Source: Oscillospiraceae bacterium
GTDB taxonomy: Bacteria; Bacillota; Clostridia; Oscillospirales; Oscillospiraceae
Direction: 5' to 3'
Assembly (NCBI GenBank): GCA_012513005.1
Contig: JAAZCZ010000134.1
Coordinates: forward strand, 1 to 7,800
Length of the DNA: 7,800 nt
Position 1 is the first letter of the stretch. Each line of letters begins with the position of its first letter. Positions 1-6,108 of this stretch are shown here, in pieces. Under the pieces are notes generated by a model, which was given only the letters and a program-made list of their open reading frames with translations, searched no databases and had not been told where the DNA came from. Both the position numbers and the translations under genes were made by a program.

Positions 1-29
1 AATTTAAAGTCTAAAAAATGCTATAACTA

Positions 30-58
30 TTGAATTTATTCCGCATGATTGTTATAAT
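30..58 (+). promoter_or_regulatory. Probable sigma-A promoter with extended -10
   Basis: A -35-like TTGAAT (30-35) and a perfect TATAAT (53-58) are separated by 17 bases. A TG dinucleotide at 50-51 gives an extended -10 (TGtTATAAT). Transcription would be expected to start near 64-67, leaving a leader of about 20-25 bases before the GTG start at 89. The rest of 1-88 is AT-rich and holds no recognisable gene end, terminator or riboswitch. This is the only convincing promoter seen in the window and is well placed to drive the whole plus-strand cluster. The call rests on consensus matching only. Confidence 0.72.
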
Positions 59-75
59 ATTCAGATGTAAGAAAC

Positions 76-80
76 GGAGG
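76..80 (+). promoter_or_regulatory. Ribosome binding site for the M50 gene
   Basis: GGAGG lies 8 bases before the GTG at 89. This supports GTG as the start, since no in-frame ATG competes nearby. Confidence 0.8.
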
Positions 81-88
81 GGATTTGG

Positions 89-769
89 GTGAGAGATATA
101 TGGAATGGACTTGACTGGTCATTTTTGACAACAGTTCTGCAGTCTGTTATTCCTGCTCTTATTTGTATTACCCTGCATGAACTTGCACACGGATATGTTG
201 CCTATAAGCTTGGAGACAGCACAGCTAAAAACGAGGGCAGACTTACACTAAACCCGATAAAGCATATCGATATTACCGGGCTTATTATGATGCTGATATT
301 TAAATTCGGCTGGGCAAAGCCTGTTCCGGTTGACATGAATAACTTTAAGAATCCTAAAAGAGGTATGGCAGTTTGCGCTCTTGCAGGACCGGCAGCAAAC
401 ATTATTATTGCCGCTGTCTGCATGGTTTTATTTGGGACAACCTACTATCTCAAACTAATAAACGGTTCTGTTTGGGGTTTTGTTGCGGAAACACTGCAAA
501 TTACGGCATATCTCAGTATTGCTCTTGCAGTTTTTAATCTTCTTCCTATTCCGCCGTTAGACGGGTCAAAAATCCTTTTTGCTGTTCTTCCCGACAGTTC
601 ATATCGCAAGCTGATGTATGTTGAGCGCTATGGGATGATTTTTCTTATTGCTTTTTTATTTATAGTCAACAGACTTGGGGTAAACCCTTTGGCATCTGTT
701 ACAAAGGCTATTTATGATCAGTTTTTCAACTTAGCTCAAGTAGTTTTTTCAATGCTTGCATCAAGGTAA
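89..769 (+). CDS. Site-2 protease family (peptidase M50) membrane protein
   Basis: This is a 226-residue polytopic membrane protein of the small, PDZ-less site-2 protease type (YwhC-like). The zinc motif HELAH is at residues 30-34 (H30, E31, H34) inside a hydrophobic helix. The second signature, NLLPIPPLDG (150-159), provides the third expected zinc ligand, D158. Other family marks are NPIKHID (55-61), GWAKPVPVD (74-82) and AGPAAN (99-104). Hydrophobic segments lie near 15-32, 62-73, 92-117, 136-152 and 182-195, so catalysis would take place within the membrane. All catalytic residues are present, so it should be active, but its substrate is unknown; there is no PDZ domain as in RseP or RasP. 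It starts at GTG with a good ribosome binding site, is first in the cluster, and ends 13 bases before scpA. In Clostridia this type of gene is often found next to scpAB. Confidence 0.93.
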   Translation: MRDIWNGLDWSFLTTVLQSVIPALICITLHELAHGYVAYKLGDSTAKNEGRLTLNPIKHIDITGLIMMLIFKFGWAKPVPVDMNNFKNPKRGMAVCALAGPAANIIIAAVCMVLFGTTYYLKLINGSVWGFVAETLQITAYLSIALAVFNLLPIPPLDGSKILFAVLPDSSYRKLMYVERYGMIFLIAFLFIVNRLGVNPLASVTKAIYDQFFNLAQVVFSMLASR

Positions 770-782
770 ACAGGTATAATTA

Positions 783-1574
783 ATGGATGATATTAAGTTT
801 CACCTAAGTGGTTTAGTTAAAGAAAAAAATGAAATTTCCGACTTTGAAGGTCCCTTGAATCTGATACTTATGCTTTTGTCAAAAAGCAAGGTGGAGATAA
901 AGGATATTCAGATATCAGAAATATGTGCACAGTATCTTGCATATTTGGAGCAGGCTAAAGAACTTGACCTTGAAATAGCCAGCGAATTTGTACAAATGGC
1001 TTCGCACCTTGTGTATCTTAAAACAAAATCATTGCTGGCAAGCAGCGAAGAGGTTTCTGAACTAAAAGAACTTATCAGTTCTCTTGAACAGCAAAGAGCA
1101 AAAGCTCAAATGCTGTCTTTAAAAACAGTGATTCCTATTTTTTCAGAGGCTTCAGAAAAGGGGCTAAAGCTCTTTACAAGACAGCAGGAGATCCAAAAAG
1201 TAAAACACAGTGAATACAGCTACAAGCACAGTTCGGCTGAGCTTCTAATTCCGCTCTTAGCAATGTTTACAAGAGAGTTAAATGCAAAGAAATCTCAAAA
1301 TACACAGATTAGAAGATACACGCCAAACAGAATAGTTTACGGTGTTAAGGAAAAAAGCAGGGAGATATTGGAGCTACTTAAATACTATGAGCGTTTTGAG
1401 CTGACAAAAATGTTTTATACTGCAGTCAGCCGTTCGGAAGCCGTTGCAACATTTTTGTCAATTCTAGAGCTGTGCTCTTTTGGAAGTGTTCTCATTGAAG
1501 AATCAGAGGGAGAGCTGTTTCTTAAGTTCACAGGCGGAGATACAGACAAAATTCTTGAGTCGATAGAGGGATAA
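783..1574 (+). CDS. scpA: Segregation and condensation protein A
   Basis: ScpA is the kleisin of the bacterial condensin. It bridges the SMC heads and carries ScpB dimers, and so compacts and segregates the origin regions. The 263-residue length fits the family (about 240-270). The kleisin N-terminal region holds the diagnostic FEGPL (21-25), followed by a helical stretch with LEIASEFVQMASHLVYLK (63-80). A charged linker follows (about 90-180), and a C-terminal winged-helix part runs about 188-250, including SRSEAVATFLSILEL (216-230). Some 20 residues precede FEGPL, longer than the few residues of Bacillus ScpA; I recall this longer form from Ruminococcaceae proteins. The ribosome binding site is weak (AGG at 772-774, 8 bases before ATG). 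The stop codon is one base before the scpB start, so the two are probably translationally coupled. Confidence 0.95.
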   Translation: MDDIKFHLSGLVKEKNEISDFEGPLNLILMLLSKSKVEIKDIQISEICAQYLAYLEQAKELDLEIASEFVQMASHLVYLKTKSLLASSEEVSELKELISSLEQQRAKAQMLSLKTVIPIFSEASEKGLKLFTRQQEIQKVKHSEYSYKHSSAELLIPLLAMFTRELNAKKSQNTQIRRYTPNRIVYGVKEKSREILELLKYYERFELTKMFYTAVSRSEAVATFLSILELCSFGSVLIEESEGELFLKFTGGDTDKILESIEG

Positions 1575-1575
1575 A

Positions 1576-2196
1576 ATGGAAGAAATTAAACTTTTATCAG
1601 CGCTGGAAGCTGTCTTGTTTGCCTGCGGTGAGCCTGTACCTATAGCTCGAATTTCACTTGTTTTTGAAATATCTGAAGAGGAAGTAATTTCTCTTTATAA
1701 GAAACTTTCAGAAAACTACGAAAAAAACGCTTCGGGGATAAGGCTTATTAGAATCGAAAATAGCCTTCAGCTTTGCTCGGCTCCGGAGCATTCAAACACA
1801 ATTTCAAAAATAATCGAACATAGGCAGGCGCCCAAGCTTTCTGTGCCGGCACTTGAAGCGCTTTCGGTTATTGCATATTTTCAGCCCGTGACAAGAGCCT
1901 ACATAGAGCAAATCAGGGGAGTTGACAGTACATATACGGTTAATTCGCTTATAGAAAAAGGACTGATTGAAATATCAGGCAAGCTCGATGCACCGGGAAG
2001 ACCTTCCTTATTAGTAACTACGCCCGGTTTTTTGAGAGTTATGGGAATATCTTCCTTGGATGAATTGCCTAAGCTTCCGGAAATGAACCTTCCCGATGGG
2101 ATAGAAAAGCTTAGGGAAGAGATTGAAAAATCCAATGAAAAAGGACAGCAGCTTTCCATTGACTTAGAAAAGTCGGATTATGATGGAGGTGATTGA
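1576..2196 (+). CDS. scpB: Segregation and condensation protein B
   Basis: ScpB dimerises and binds the ScpA linker to form the SMC-ScpAB complex on the nucleoid. The protein has 206 residues, the usual length. Two winged-helix domains are visible. The first covers about 1-85, with LEAVLFACGEPV at 10-21. The second covers about 88-165, with the family signature LEALSVIAYFQPVTRAYIEQ (93-112), IRGVDS (113-118) and the APGRP turn (139-143), then GFLRVMGISSLDELP (151-165). An acidic, lysine-containing tail (about 170-206) is probably flexible. A GAGGG ribosome binding site (1566-1570) sits 5 bases before the ATG. The last codons of scpB also form the strong ribosome binding site of the next gene, whose TTG start follows the TGA directly. 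Confidence 0.96.
   Translation: MEEIKLLSALEAVLFACGEPVPIARISLVFEISEEEVISLYKKLSENYEKNASGIRLIRIENSLQLCSAPEHSNTISKIIEHRQAPKLSVPALEALSVIAYFQPVTRAYIEQIRGVDSTYTVNSLIEKGLIEISGKLDAPGRPSLLVTTPGFLRVMGISSLDELPKLPEMNLPDGIEKLREEIEKSNEKGQQLSIDLEKSDYDGGD
2185..2193 (+). promoter_or_regulatory. Strong ribosome binding site that fixes a TTG start
   Basis: GGAGGTGAT is a full match to the 16S rRNA 3' end. Its GGAGG core ends 7 bases before the TTG at 2197. Because no in-frame ATG follows until deep in the gene, this site decides the TTG start of the DUF2953 gene. It lies inside the last codons of scpB. Confidence 0.85.
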
Positions 2197-2886
2197 TTGA
2201 CTGTTTTAGCAATAATAATCGGAATAATTGTTCTTATTTTGATTATTCCCTTCGGAGTTTCTGCAAAATACAATGCAGGAAAATATTACCTGGCAGCCAG
2301 AGTAATAGCCTTTGATGTGCCAATTTTGGATAGCGAAAAAAAGGATAAAAAACCAAAGTCTAAAAAAGCAAAGAAAAAACCTAAAAAAGCTAAGGTCAAA
2401 AAGGAAAAAGAGCCAAAAAAAGAGAGAAAACTTCCGTCTTTTACATTTGAAGAAATTTTAGAAGTTTTAAGTTTGGCGCTCAAAACTCTCGCAAAGTTTT
2501 TTAGAAAGATAAAAATCAATCGTCTTAAACTACACTGTGTGATTGCCGCAGATGATCCTTATGAAACAGCAGTCATGTACGGCTACTCACAGACGCTTCT
2601 TGCACTGGTGACTGACTATAAAGGCAGAGCCTTCAAATCAAAAAACAGCGATATCAGTATAAGCTCTGATTTTACAGCCGGAGAAATATATCTTGATACA
2701 GAGATAATAATAACATTGACGCTAGGCAAAATATTAGCTGTTTTATTATCTGCCGGCTTTGGGCTGATTAAGATTAAAGCAAGACACGCAAAGGAAAAAG
2801 AAAAACCCGATATTTCTAATATGACAAATAATTCAGAAAAGAGGATAATGTTAAATGGAGCAAATGCAAAGAAATCAAATGTCTGA
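2197..2886 (+). CDS. DUF2953 family membrane protein (YtfI-like)
   Basis: The 229-residue protein has no known biochemical function. Residues 2-20 form a hydrophobic N-terminal segment that fits a signal anchor. Residues 48-78 are an extreme basic stretch with 19 lysines and one arginine in 31 residues, interspersed with Pro, Ala and Glu. The part that identifies the family is about 105-175, including the ADDPYETAVMYGY segment (118-130). A second hydrophobic segment at about 169-192 is followed by a lysine-rich tail. In Bacillus the homologue YtfI is encoded directly before YtfJ (GerW), and the same pair is seen here with a 32-base overlap, so a role linked to GerW or to the spore or envelope is a reasonable inference. 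The start is TTG, 0 bases after the scpB stop. The family assignment is from recalled motif and neighbourhood; function is unassigned. Confidence 0.8.
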   Translation: MTVLAIIIGIIVLILIIPFGVSAKYNAGKYYLAARVIAFDVPILDSEKKDKKPKSKKAKKKPKKAKVKKEKEPKKERKLPSFTFEEILEVLSLALKTLAKFFRKIKINRLKLHCVIAADDPYETAVMYGYSQTLLALVTDYKGRAFKSKNSDISISSDFTAGEIYLDTEIIITLTLGKILAVLLSAGFGLIKIKARHAKEKEKPDISNMTNNSEKRIMLNGANAKKSNV

Positions 2887-3235
2887 GTTTATGAAGGCGA
2901 GCATCACCAAGATTAAAGAAATGGTAGATGTTAATACTGTTGTCGGAGACGCTATTTCAGGACCTGACGGAATAACCTTAATTCCCATATCCAAAGTTTC
3001 CTTTGGCTTTGCAAGTGGCGGAAGCGACACGAAAAGAGCCGGAGACGGAGTGACTGCGGGTAGCGGAGCAGGTATTAAAATTGAGCCCATATGCTTTTTG
3101 CTGATTAAAGACGGAGTAGTCAGAACAATGAGTATTCAGCCTCCTGCAAGCAACTCGCTAGACAGAATTGTTGACCTAATTCCTCAGCTTATGGACAGGG
3201 CTGATGACATTAAGGCAAAGAAAGCGGAAATGTAA
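2855..3235 (+). CDS. gerW: GerW family sporulation protein (YtfJ)
   Basis: The 126-residue protein belongs to the GerW/YtfJ family, whose Bacillus member is a spore protein needed for normal germination. Recognisable family features are VDVNTVVGDAI (24-34), the IPISKVSFGFASGG block (43-56), a glycine-rich segment (about 63-73), and a conserved hydrophobic strand plus helix at the end (78-113). It is somewhat shorter than the Bacillus protein, mainly at the N-terminus. The chosen ATG overlaps the DUF2953 gene by 32 bases and has GAGG at 2841-2844, 10 bases upstream; in-frame ATGs at 2864 and 2879 have weaker sites, so the exact start is not certain. Its presence suggests a spore-forming organism or a close relative of one. 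No sporulation-specific promoter was recognised directly upstream. Confidence 0.92.
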   Translation: MEQMQRNQMSEFMKASITKIKEMVDVNTVVGDAISGPDGITLIPISKVSFGFASGGSDTKRAGDGVTAGSGAGIKIEPICFLLIKDGVVRTMSIQPPASNSLDRIVDLIPQLMDRADDIKAKKAEM

Positions 3236-3236
3236 T

Positions 3237-3247
3237 CCGGCAGCCGG
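3237..3247 (+). repeat. Short inverted repeat before the rluB gene
   Basis: CCGG (3237-3240) and CCGG (3244-3247) flank a 3-base loop, making a 4-bp hairpin just after the gerW stop. There is no T-run, so it is not a terminator. The gap to the next ATG has no clear ribosome binding site. The hairpin may be chance. Confidence 0.3.
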
Positions 3248-3262
3248 TATTCGCAGCTATAT

Positions 3263-3973
3263 ATGAAAAAGCGACTCCAGAAAATAATCTCCGAGGCAGG
3301 GATAACATCCAGAAGAGCAGCTGAAAAGCTTATAGCCGAGGGCAAGGTGACAGTTAACGGCAAGGTTGCCCAAATCGGAGACTCAGCAGACCCGGATATA
3401 GATATTATTGAGGTTTCAGGAAATAAGGTTTTAACCAGACCTCTGCCTGTGTATCTTGTGCTCAATAAGCCCAAAGGATATGTAACAACTCTCTCGGATG
3501 AAAAAAATAGGAAAACTGTTCTTGAGCTGGTTTCAGATATTGATACCAGAGTTTTTCCTGTCGGAAGGCTGGATATTAATTCCGAAGGTCTACTAATAAT
3601 GACAAATGACGGGGAAACTGCCAATAGGATTATGCATCCTAAGGGTGAAGTACCAAAGCGATATGAAGTAACGGTACAGTATGAGGATTTGGAAGCGTCA
3701 ATTAATAAGCTATCAGCTCTAAGGTCTGTTGATGGTGCTAAAATCGCAGCACCGATAGTTTCAGTTCTCAAATCATCTAATAGCAAGGCAGTTTTATTAA
3801 TCACAATTTTTGAGGGCAGAAATAGGCAGATAAGAAAAATGTGCGCTGCCTCCGGGCTTTATATTACAAGACTTGTCCGAGTTTCAGAAGGTGAAATAGC
3901 CTTAGGTGATCTTCCTGTAGGTAAGTGGAGATATTTGACCGAAGCGGAAAAATCATACATTCTTAGTATTTAA
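3263..3973 (+). CDS. rluB: 23S rRNA pseudouridine synthase, RluB/RsuA family
   Basis: This enzyme isomerises a uridine in rRNA to pseudouridine during ribosome assembly; Gram-positive members of this group are usually the RluB type acting on 23S rRNA. Residues 1-48 form an S4 RNA-binding domain (RLQKIISEAGITSRRAAEKL at 4-23). The catalytic domain shows NKPKG (68-72), the GRLDINSEGL motif (101-110) with the catalytic aspartate D104, EGRNRQIRKM (184-193), and the closing segment LVRVSEGEIALGDLPVGKW (204-222). The length of 236 is normal and all key residues are present. The start is ATG because the S4 domain begins there, although no good Shine-Dalgarno sequence precedes it. It lies 27 bases after gerW and in the same frame. 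RluB against RluE or RsuA substrate choice cannot be settled from sequence alone. Confidence 0.93.
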   Translation: MKKRLQKIISEAGITSRRAAEKLIAEGKVTVNGKVAQIGDSADPDIDIIEVSGNKVLTRPLPVYLVLNKPKGYVTTLSDEKNRKTVLELVSDIDTRVFPVGRLDINSEGLLIMTNDGETANRIMHPKGEVPKRYEVTVQYEDLEASINKLSALRSVDGAKIAAPIVSVLKSSNSKAVLLITIFEGRNRQIRKMCAASGLYITRLVRVSEGEIALGDLPVGKWRYLTEAEKSYILSI

Positions 3974-3983
3974 ACTGAAGTAA

Positions 3984-4007
3984 TTGTCTTTTAAGAAAAA
4001 ATGACAA
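3984..4007 (+). repeat. Imperfect inverted repeat overlapping the rpiR ribosome binding site
   Basis: TTGTC (3984-3988) and GACAA (4003-4007) are perfect inverted arms. Inside them TTTT (3989-3992) can pair with part of the A-run (3996-4001). The right arm overlaps the beginning of the AAGGTGAT ribosome binding site (4006-4013). It could be an operator or a weak RNA hairpin that controls the regulator gene, or a chance feature of AT-rich DNA. It lies in the largest gap between genes of the window, 43 bases. Confidence 0.3.
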
Positions 4008-4016
4008 GGTGATAAA

Positions 4017-4880
4017 GTGGATATAGCAACTCTAAAAAATATTTCCAAAAACTCATTCGGTTACTCAAAAAGTCAAAGAACAATAGCAAAGTACATTCAT
4101 GACAACTATGAGAAAGCCGCCTTTATGACTGCTGCCAAAATAGGCGAAGCAGTCGGAGTGAGTGAGTCTACTGTTGTCAGGTTTGCAGCGGAGCTCGGCT
4201 ATGACGGCTATCCCGGCATGCGCCGTGCAATGCAGGAAATGATTAGAGGAATGCTTACCTCTGTGCAGAGAATTGAAGCTTCAAAGGAACTTATTAACGG
4301 ACGCAGCATTTATAAGACAGTCATGGGAAACGATTTAGACCGTCTTCAAAACACTCTCGAAGAGCTTGACGAAGTGAGCTTTAACAAAGTTATAGACAGC
4401 ATTATGTCTGCTAAGAAGCTATATATTTCCGGTATGCGAACTTCAACATATTTAGCTGATATTTTGGGGTTTTATTTAAGCTATCTGCGCTCTGACGTGA
4501 TTGTGCTTCAAGATAACGGAGCTGCTGAAGTTTACGAACAGCTGTTTAGAATTGATGAGAATGATCTTTTTATAGGAATAACTTTTCCAAGATATTCAAC
4601 AAGGGCGAGAAAAGCAATGGATTTTGCTAAATCACGGGGCGCTCGAACTATCGGAATCACAGACAGCGAGACTTCTCCTGTTTTTGGCACTGCGGATATT
4701 TGCCTTTTTGCAAACAGTGAGATGGTCTCTTTTGTGGATTCCTTAGTTGCTCCTCTAAGCCTGGTTAACGCAATTATAGTAGCTGTCGGAGCTCGCTCTG
4801 TAGATATTATTTCCGATACTTTTGCTAAGCTTGAAGCTGTTTGGAGTAAATATAAGGTTTATGAATTTAATGAAAGCTGA
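4017..4880 (+). CDS. RpiR/MurR family transcriptional regulator (HTH plus SIS domain)
   Basis: The 287-residue length fits the family (about 280-300). The N-terminal HTH_6 domain spans about 1-77, with the recognition part AAKIGEAVGVSESTVVRFA (39-57) followed by the typical LGYDGYPGMR (60-69). A linker runs about 80-120, then a SIS domain at about 125-260 (KKLYISGM, 133-140; ARTIGITDSETSPV, 209-222). In canonical members the SIS domain binds a phosphosugar. Here the usual small-residue loop and the SxSGxT-like loop read GMRTSTYLA (139-147) and ITFPRYST (188-195), so the ligand may differ. It starts at GTG with AAGGTGAT at 4006-4013. The 3' end overlaps the flavoprotein gene by about 20 bases. 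No target operator is evident, apart from a weak inverted repeat just upstream. The ligand and regulon are unknown. Confidence 0.92.
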   Translation: MDIATLKNISKNSFGYSKSQRTIAKYIHDNYEKAAFMTAAKIGEAVGVSESTVVRFAAELGYDGYPGMRRAMQEMIRGMLTSVQRIEASKELINGRSIYKTVMGNDLDRLQNTLEELDEVSFNKVIDSIMSAKKLYISGMRTSTYLADILGFYLSYLRSDVIVLQDNGAAEVYEQLFRIDENDLFIGITFPRYSTRARKAMDFAKSRGARTIGITDSETSPVFGTADICLFANSEMVSFVDSLVAPLSLVNAIIVAVGARSVDIISDTFAKLEAVWSKYKVYEFNES

Positions 4881-6105
4881 TGCGGTTGTTATTGGAGGCG
4901 GAGCCTCGGGTTTGCTTCTCGCAGCTACAGCTGCTCAAAGAGGGCTTAAAATAATATTACTCGAGCCCAACGATAAGCTCGGCAGAAAACTGAGATTAAC
5001 GGGCAAAGGTCGCTGCAATATAACAAACGACTGCGATGTTGCAGAGGTAATTTCCAACATTACATCAAACAAAAAATTTGTAAAAACGGCTTTATATAAT
5101 TTTTCTCCTGCTGACACAATTTCATTTTTTTCATCAATAGGTGTAAAAATGAAAACCGAGAGGGGAAACAGGGTTTTTCCGCTTTCAGATTCAGCAGATG
5201 AGGTCGCGGATAAGTTAGCTTCCTTTGCTAAATCTAGCGGAGTAATAGTAAGTAAAGCAAAAGCTGAGTCCGTTTTAACCGATAACGGCGAAGTTACATC
5301 GGTTTTGACTAGCAAAGGAAAAATAGAGTGCAGAGCGTGTGCTGTTTGCACGGGGGGTCTTAGTTACCCCGGAACAGGCTCAAAAGGAGACGGGCATAAG
5401 ATTGCTTCTATGCTCGGGCACAAAATAACAGCGTGCAGACCATCCTTAGTTGCTCTTGTATCTGAAGATTCATTTTGTAGCGATATGCAGGGGCTCTCAC
5501 TTAAAAATATAAATCTGTCAGCATTTGAGGACGGCAAACTGGTTTATTCAGACTTTGGGGAGATGCTCTTTACACACTTCGGTGTTTCAGGACCGTTAGT
5601 GCTTTCGGCGAGTGCACACATGCAAAGCTTTGAAAAATGCAAGTATGAGCTTGTGCTTGATTTAAAACCCGCCTTGTCCGAAAAAAAGCTTGATATTCGT
5701 GTGCTTAGAGATTTTGAAAAGTATAAAAACTCAGCCTTCAAAAACGCCCTAGCTGACTTAGTACCAAAATCAATGGTTTCTGCAATAATCACGCAGACAG
5801 GGATACCTTCTGATACTGCGGTTAACAGTATAACAAACCAGCAGAGAAAAGCACTCGTTCAGACGCTTAAAACTTTTAGAATTAATATAGTCGGGCCACT
5901 TAATATGGAGTCAGCAATTATTACATCCGGCGGTGTTGATACTTCGGAAATAGACCCCAGAACTATGCAGTCTAAGCTTGTAAAAGGCCTGTTTTTTGCA
6001 GGTGAAATTTTAGATGTTGATGCCTACACAGGTGGCTACAATCTTCAAATCGCCTGGTCAACAGCCAGAATGGCAGGCAATAACCTTTGCAAAGAGGAGA
6101 AGTGA
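4861..6105 (+). CDS. HI0933/YhiN-type FAD-binding protein (annotated aminoacetone oxidase family)
   Basis: The 414-residue flavoprotein belongs to the HI0933-like family, often annotated as NAD(P)/FAD-dependent oxidoreductase or aminoacetone oxidase family; the physiological reaction is uncertain. Residues 8-20 carry the Rossmann dinucleotide motif (VVIGGGASGLLLA), then GRKLRLTGKGRCNITN (41-56), RGNRVFPLSD (101-110), TGGLSYPGTGSKGDG (164-178), GEMLFTHFGVSGP (233-245), and a C-terminal FAD-binding part with ITSGGVDTSEIDP (354-366) and FFAGEILDVDAYTGGYNLQ (378-396). All family blocks are present. The start is a choice: ATG at 4861 has AAGG at 4853-4856 only 4 bases away, while ATG at 4870 begins MKADAVVIGGG but has no well-spaced site. 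An upstream TTG at 4822 would extend it by 13 unconserved residues and is unlikely. It overlaps the regulator gene and ends 3 bases before cmk. Confidence 0.9.
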   Translation: MNLMKADAVVIGGGASGLLLAATAAQRGLKIILLEPNDKLGRKLRLTGKGRCNITNDCDVAEVISNITSNKKFVKTALYNFSPADTISFFSSIGVKMKTERGNRVFPLSDSADEVADKLASFAKSSGVIVSKAKAESVLTDNGEVTSVLTSKGKIECRACAVCTGGLSYPGTGSKGDGHKIASMLGHKITACRPSLVALVSEDSFCSDMQGLSLKNINLSAFEDGKLVYSDFGEMLFTHFGVSGPLVLSASAHMQSFEKCKYELVLDLKPALSEKKLDIRVLRDFEKYKNSAFKNALADLVPKSMVSAIITQTGIPSDTAVNSITNQQRKALVQTLKTFRINIVGPLNMESAIITSGGVDTSEIDPRTMQSKLVKGLFFAGEILDVDAYTGGYNLQIAWSTARMAGNNLCKEEK

Positions 6106-6108
6106 TTT

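Noticed and set aside
775..780. A TATAAT sequence just before scpA
   Set aside because: The nearest -35-like TTGCAT (756-761) leaves a spacer of only 13 bases, and the ATG at 783 follows too closely for a usual leader with a ribosome binding site.
3237..3247. CCGG-CAG-CCGG as a terminator after gerW
   Set aside because: The stem has only 4 base pairs and no T-run follows, so intrinsic termination is not supported.
3184..3804. A 206-codon open frame on the minus strand opposite rluB
   Set aside because: It is fully antisense to a gene with clear catalytic motifs, is rich in serine and leucine with no recognisable domain, and has no convincing start signal. It is a shadow of rluB codon use.
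4822..4860. A TTG start at 4822 for the flavoprotein, adding 13 residues
   Set aside because: The extra residues do not resemble the family N-terminus, which normally begins a few residues before the GGGASG motif, and the overlap with the regulator gene would be 59 bases.
4935..5351. A 138-codon minus-strand frame opposite the flavoprotein gene
   Set aside because: Its composition is typical of a shadow frame, and the plus strand there encodes conserved FAD-binding motifs.
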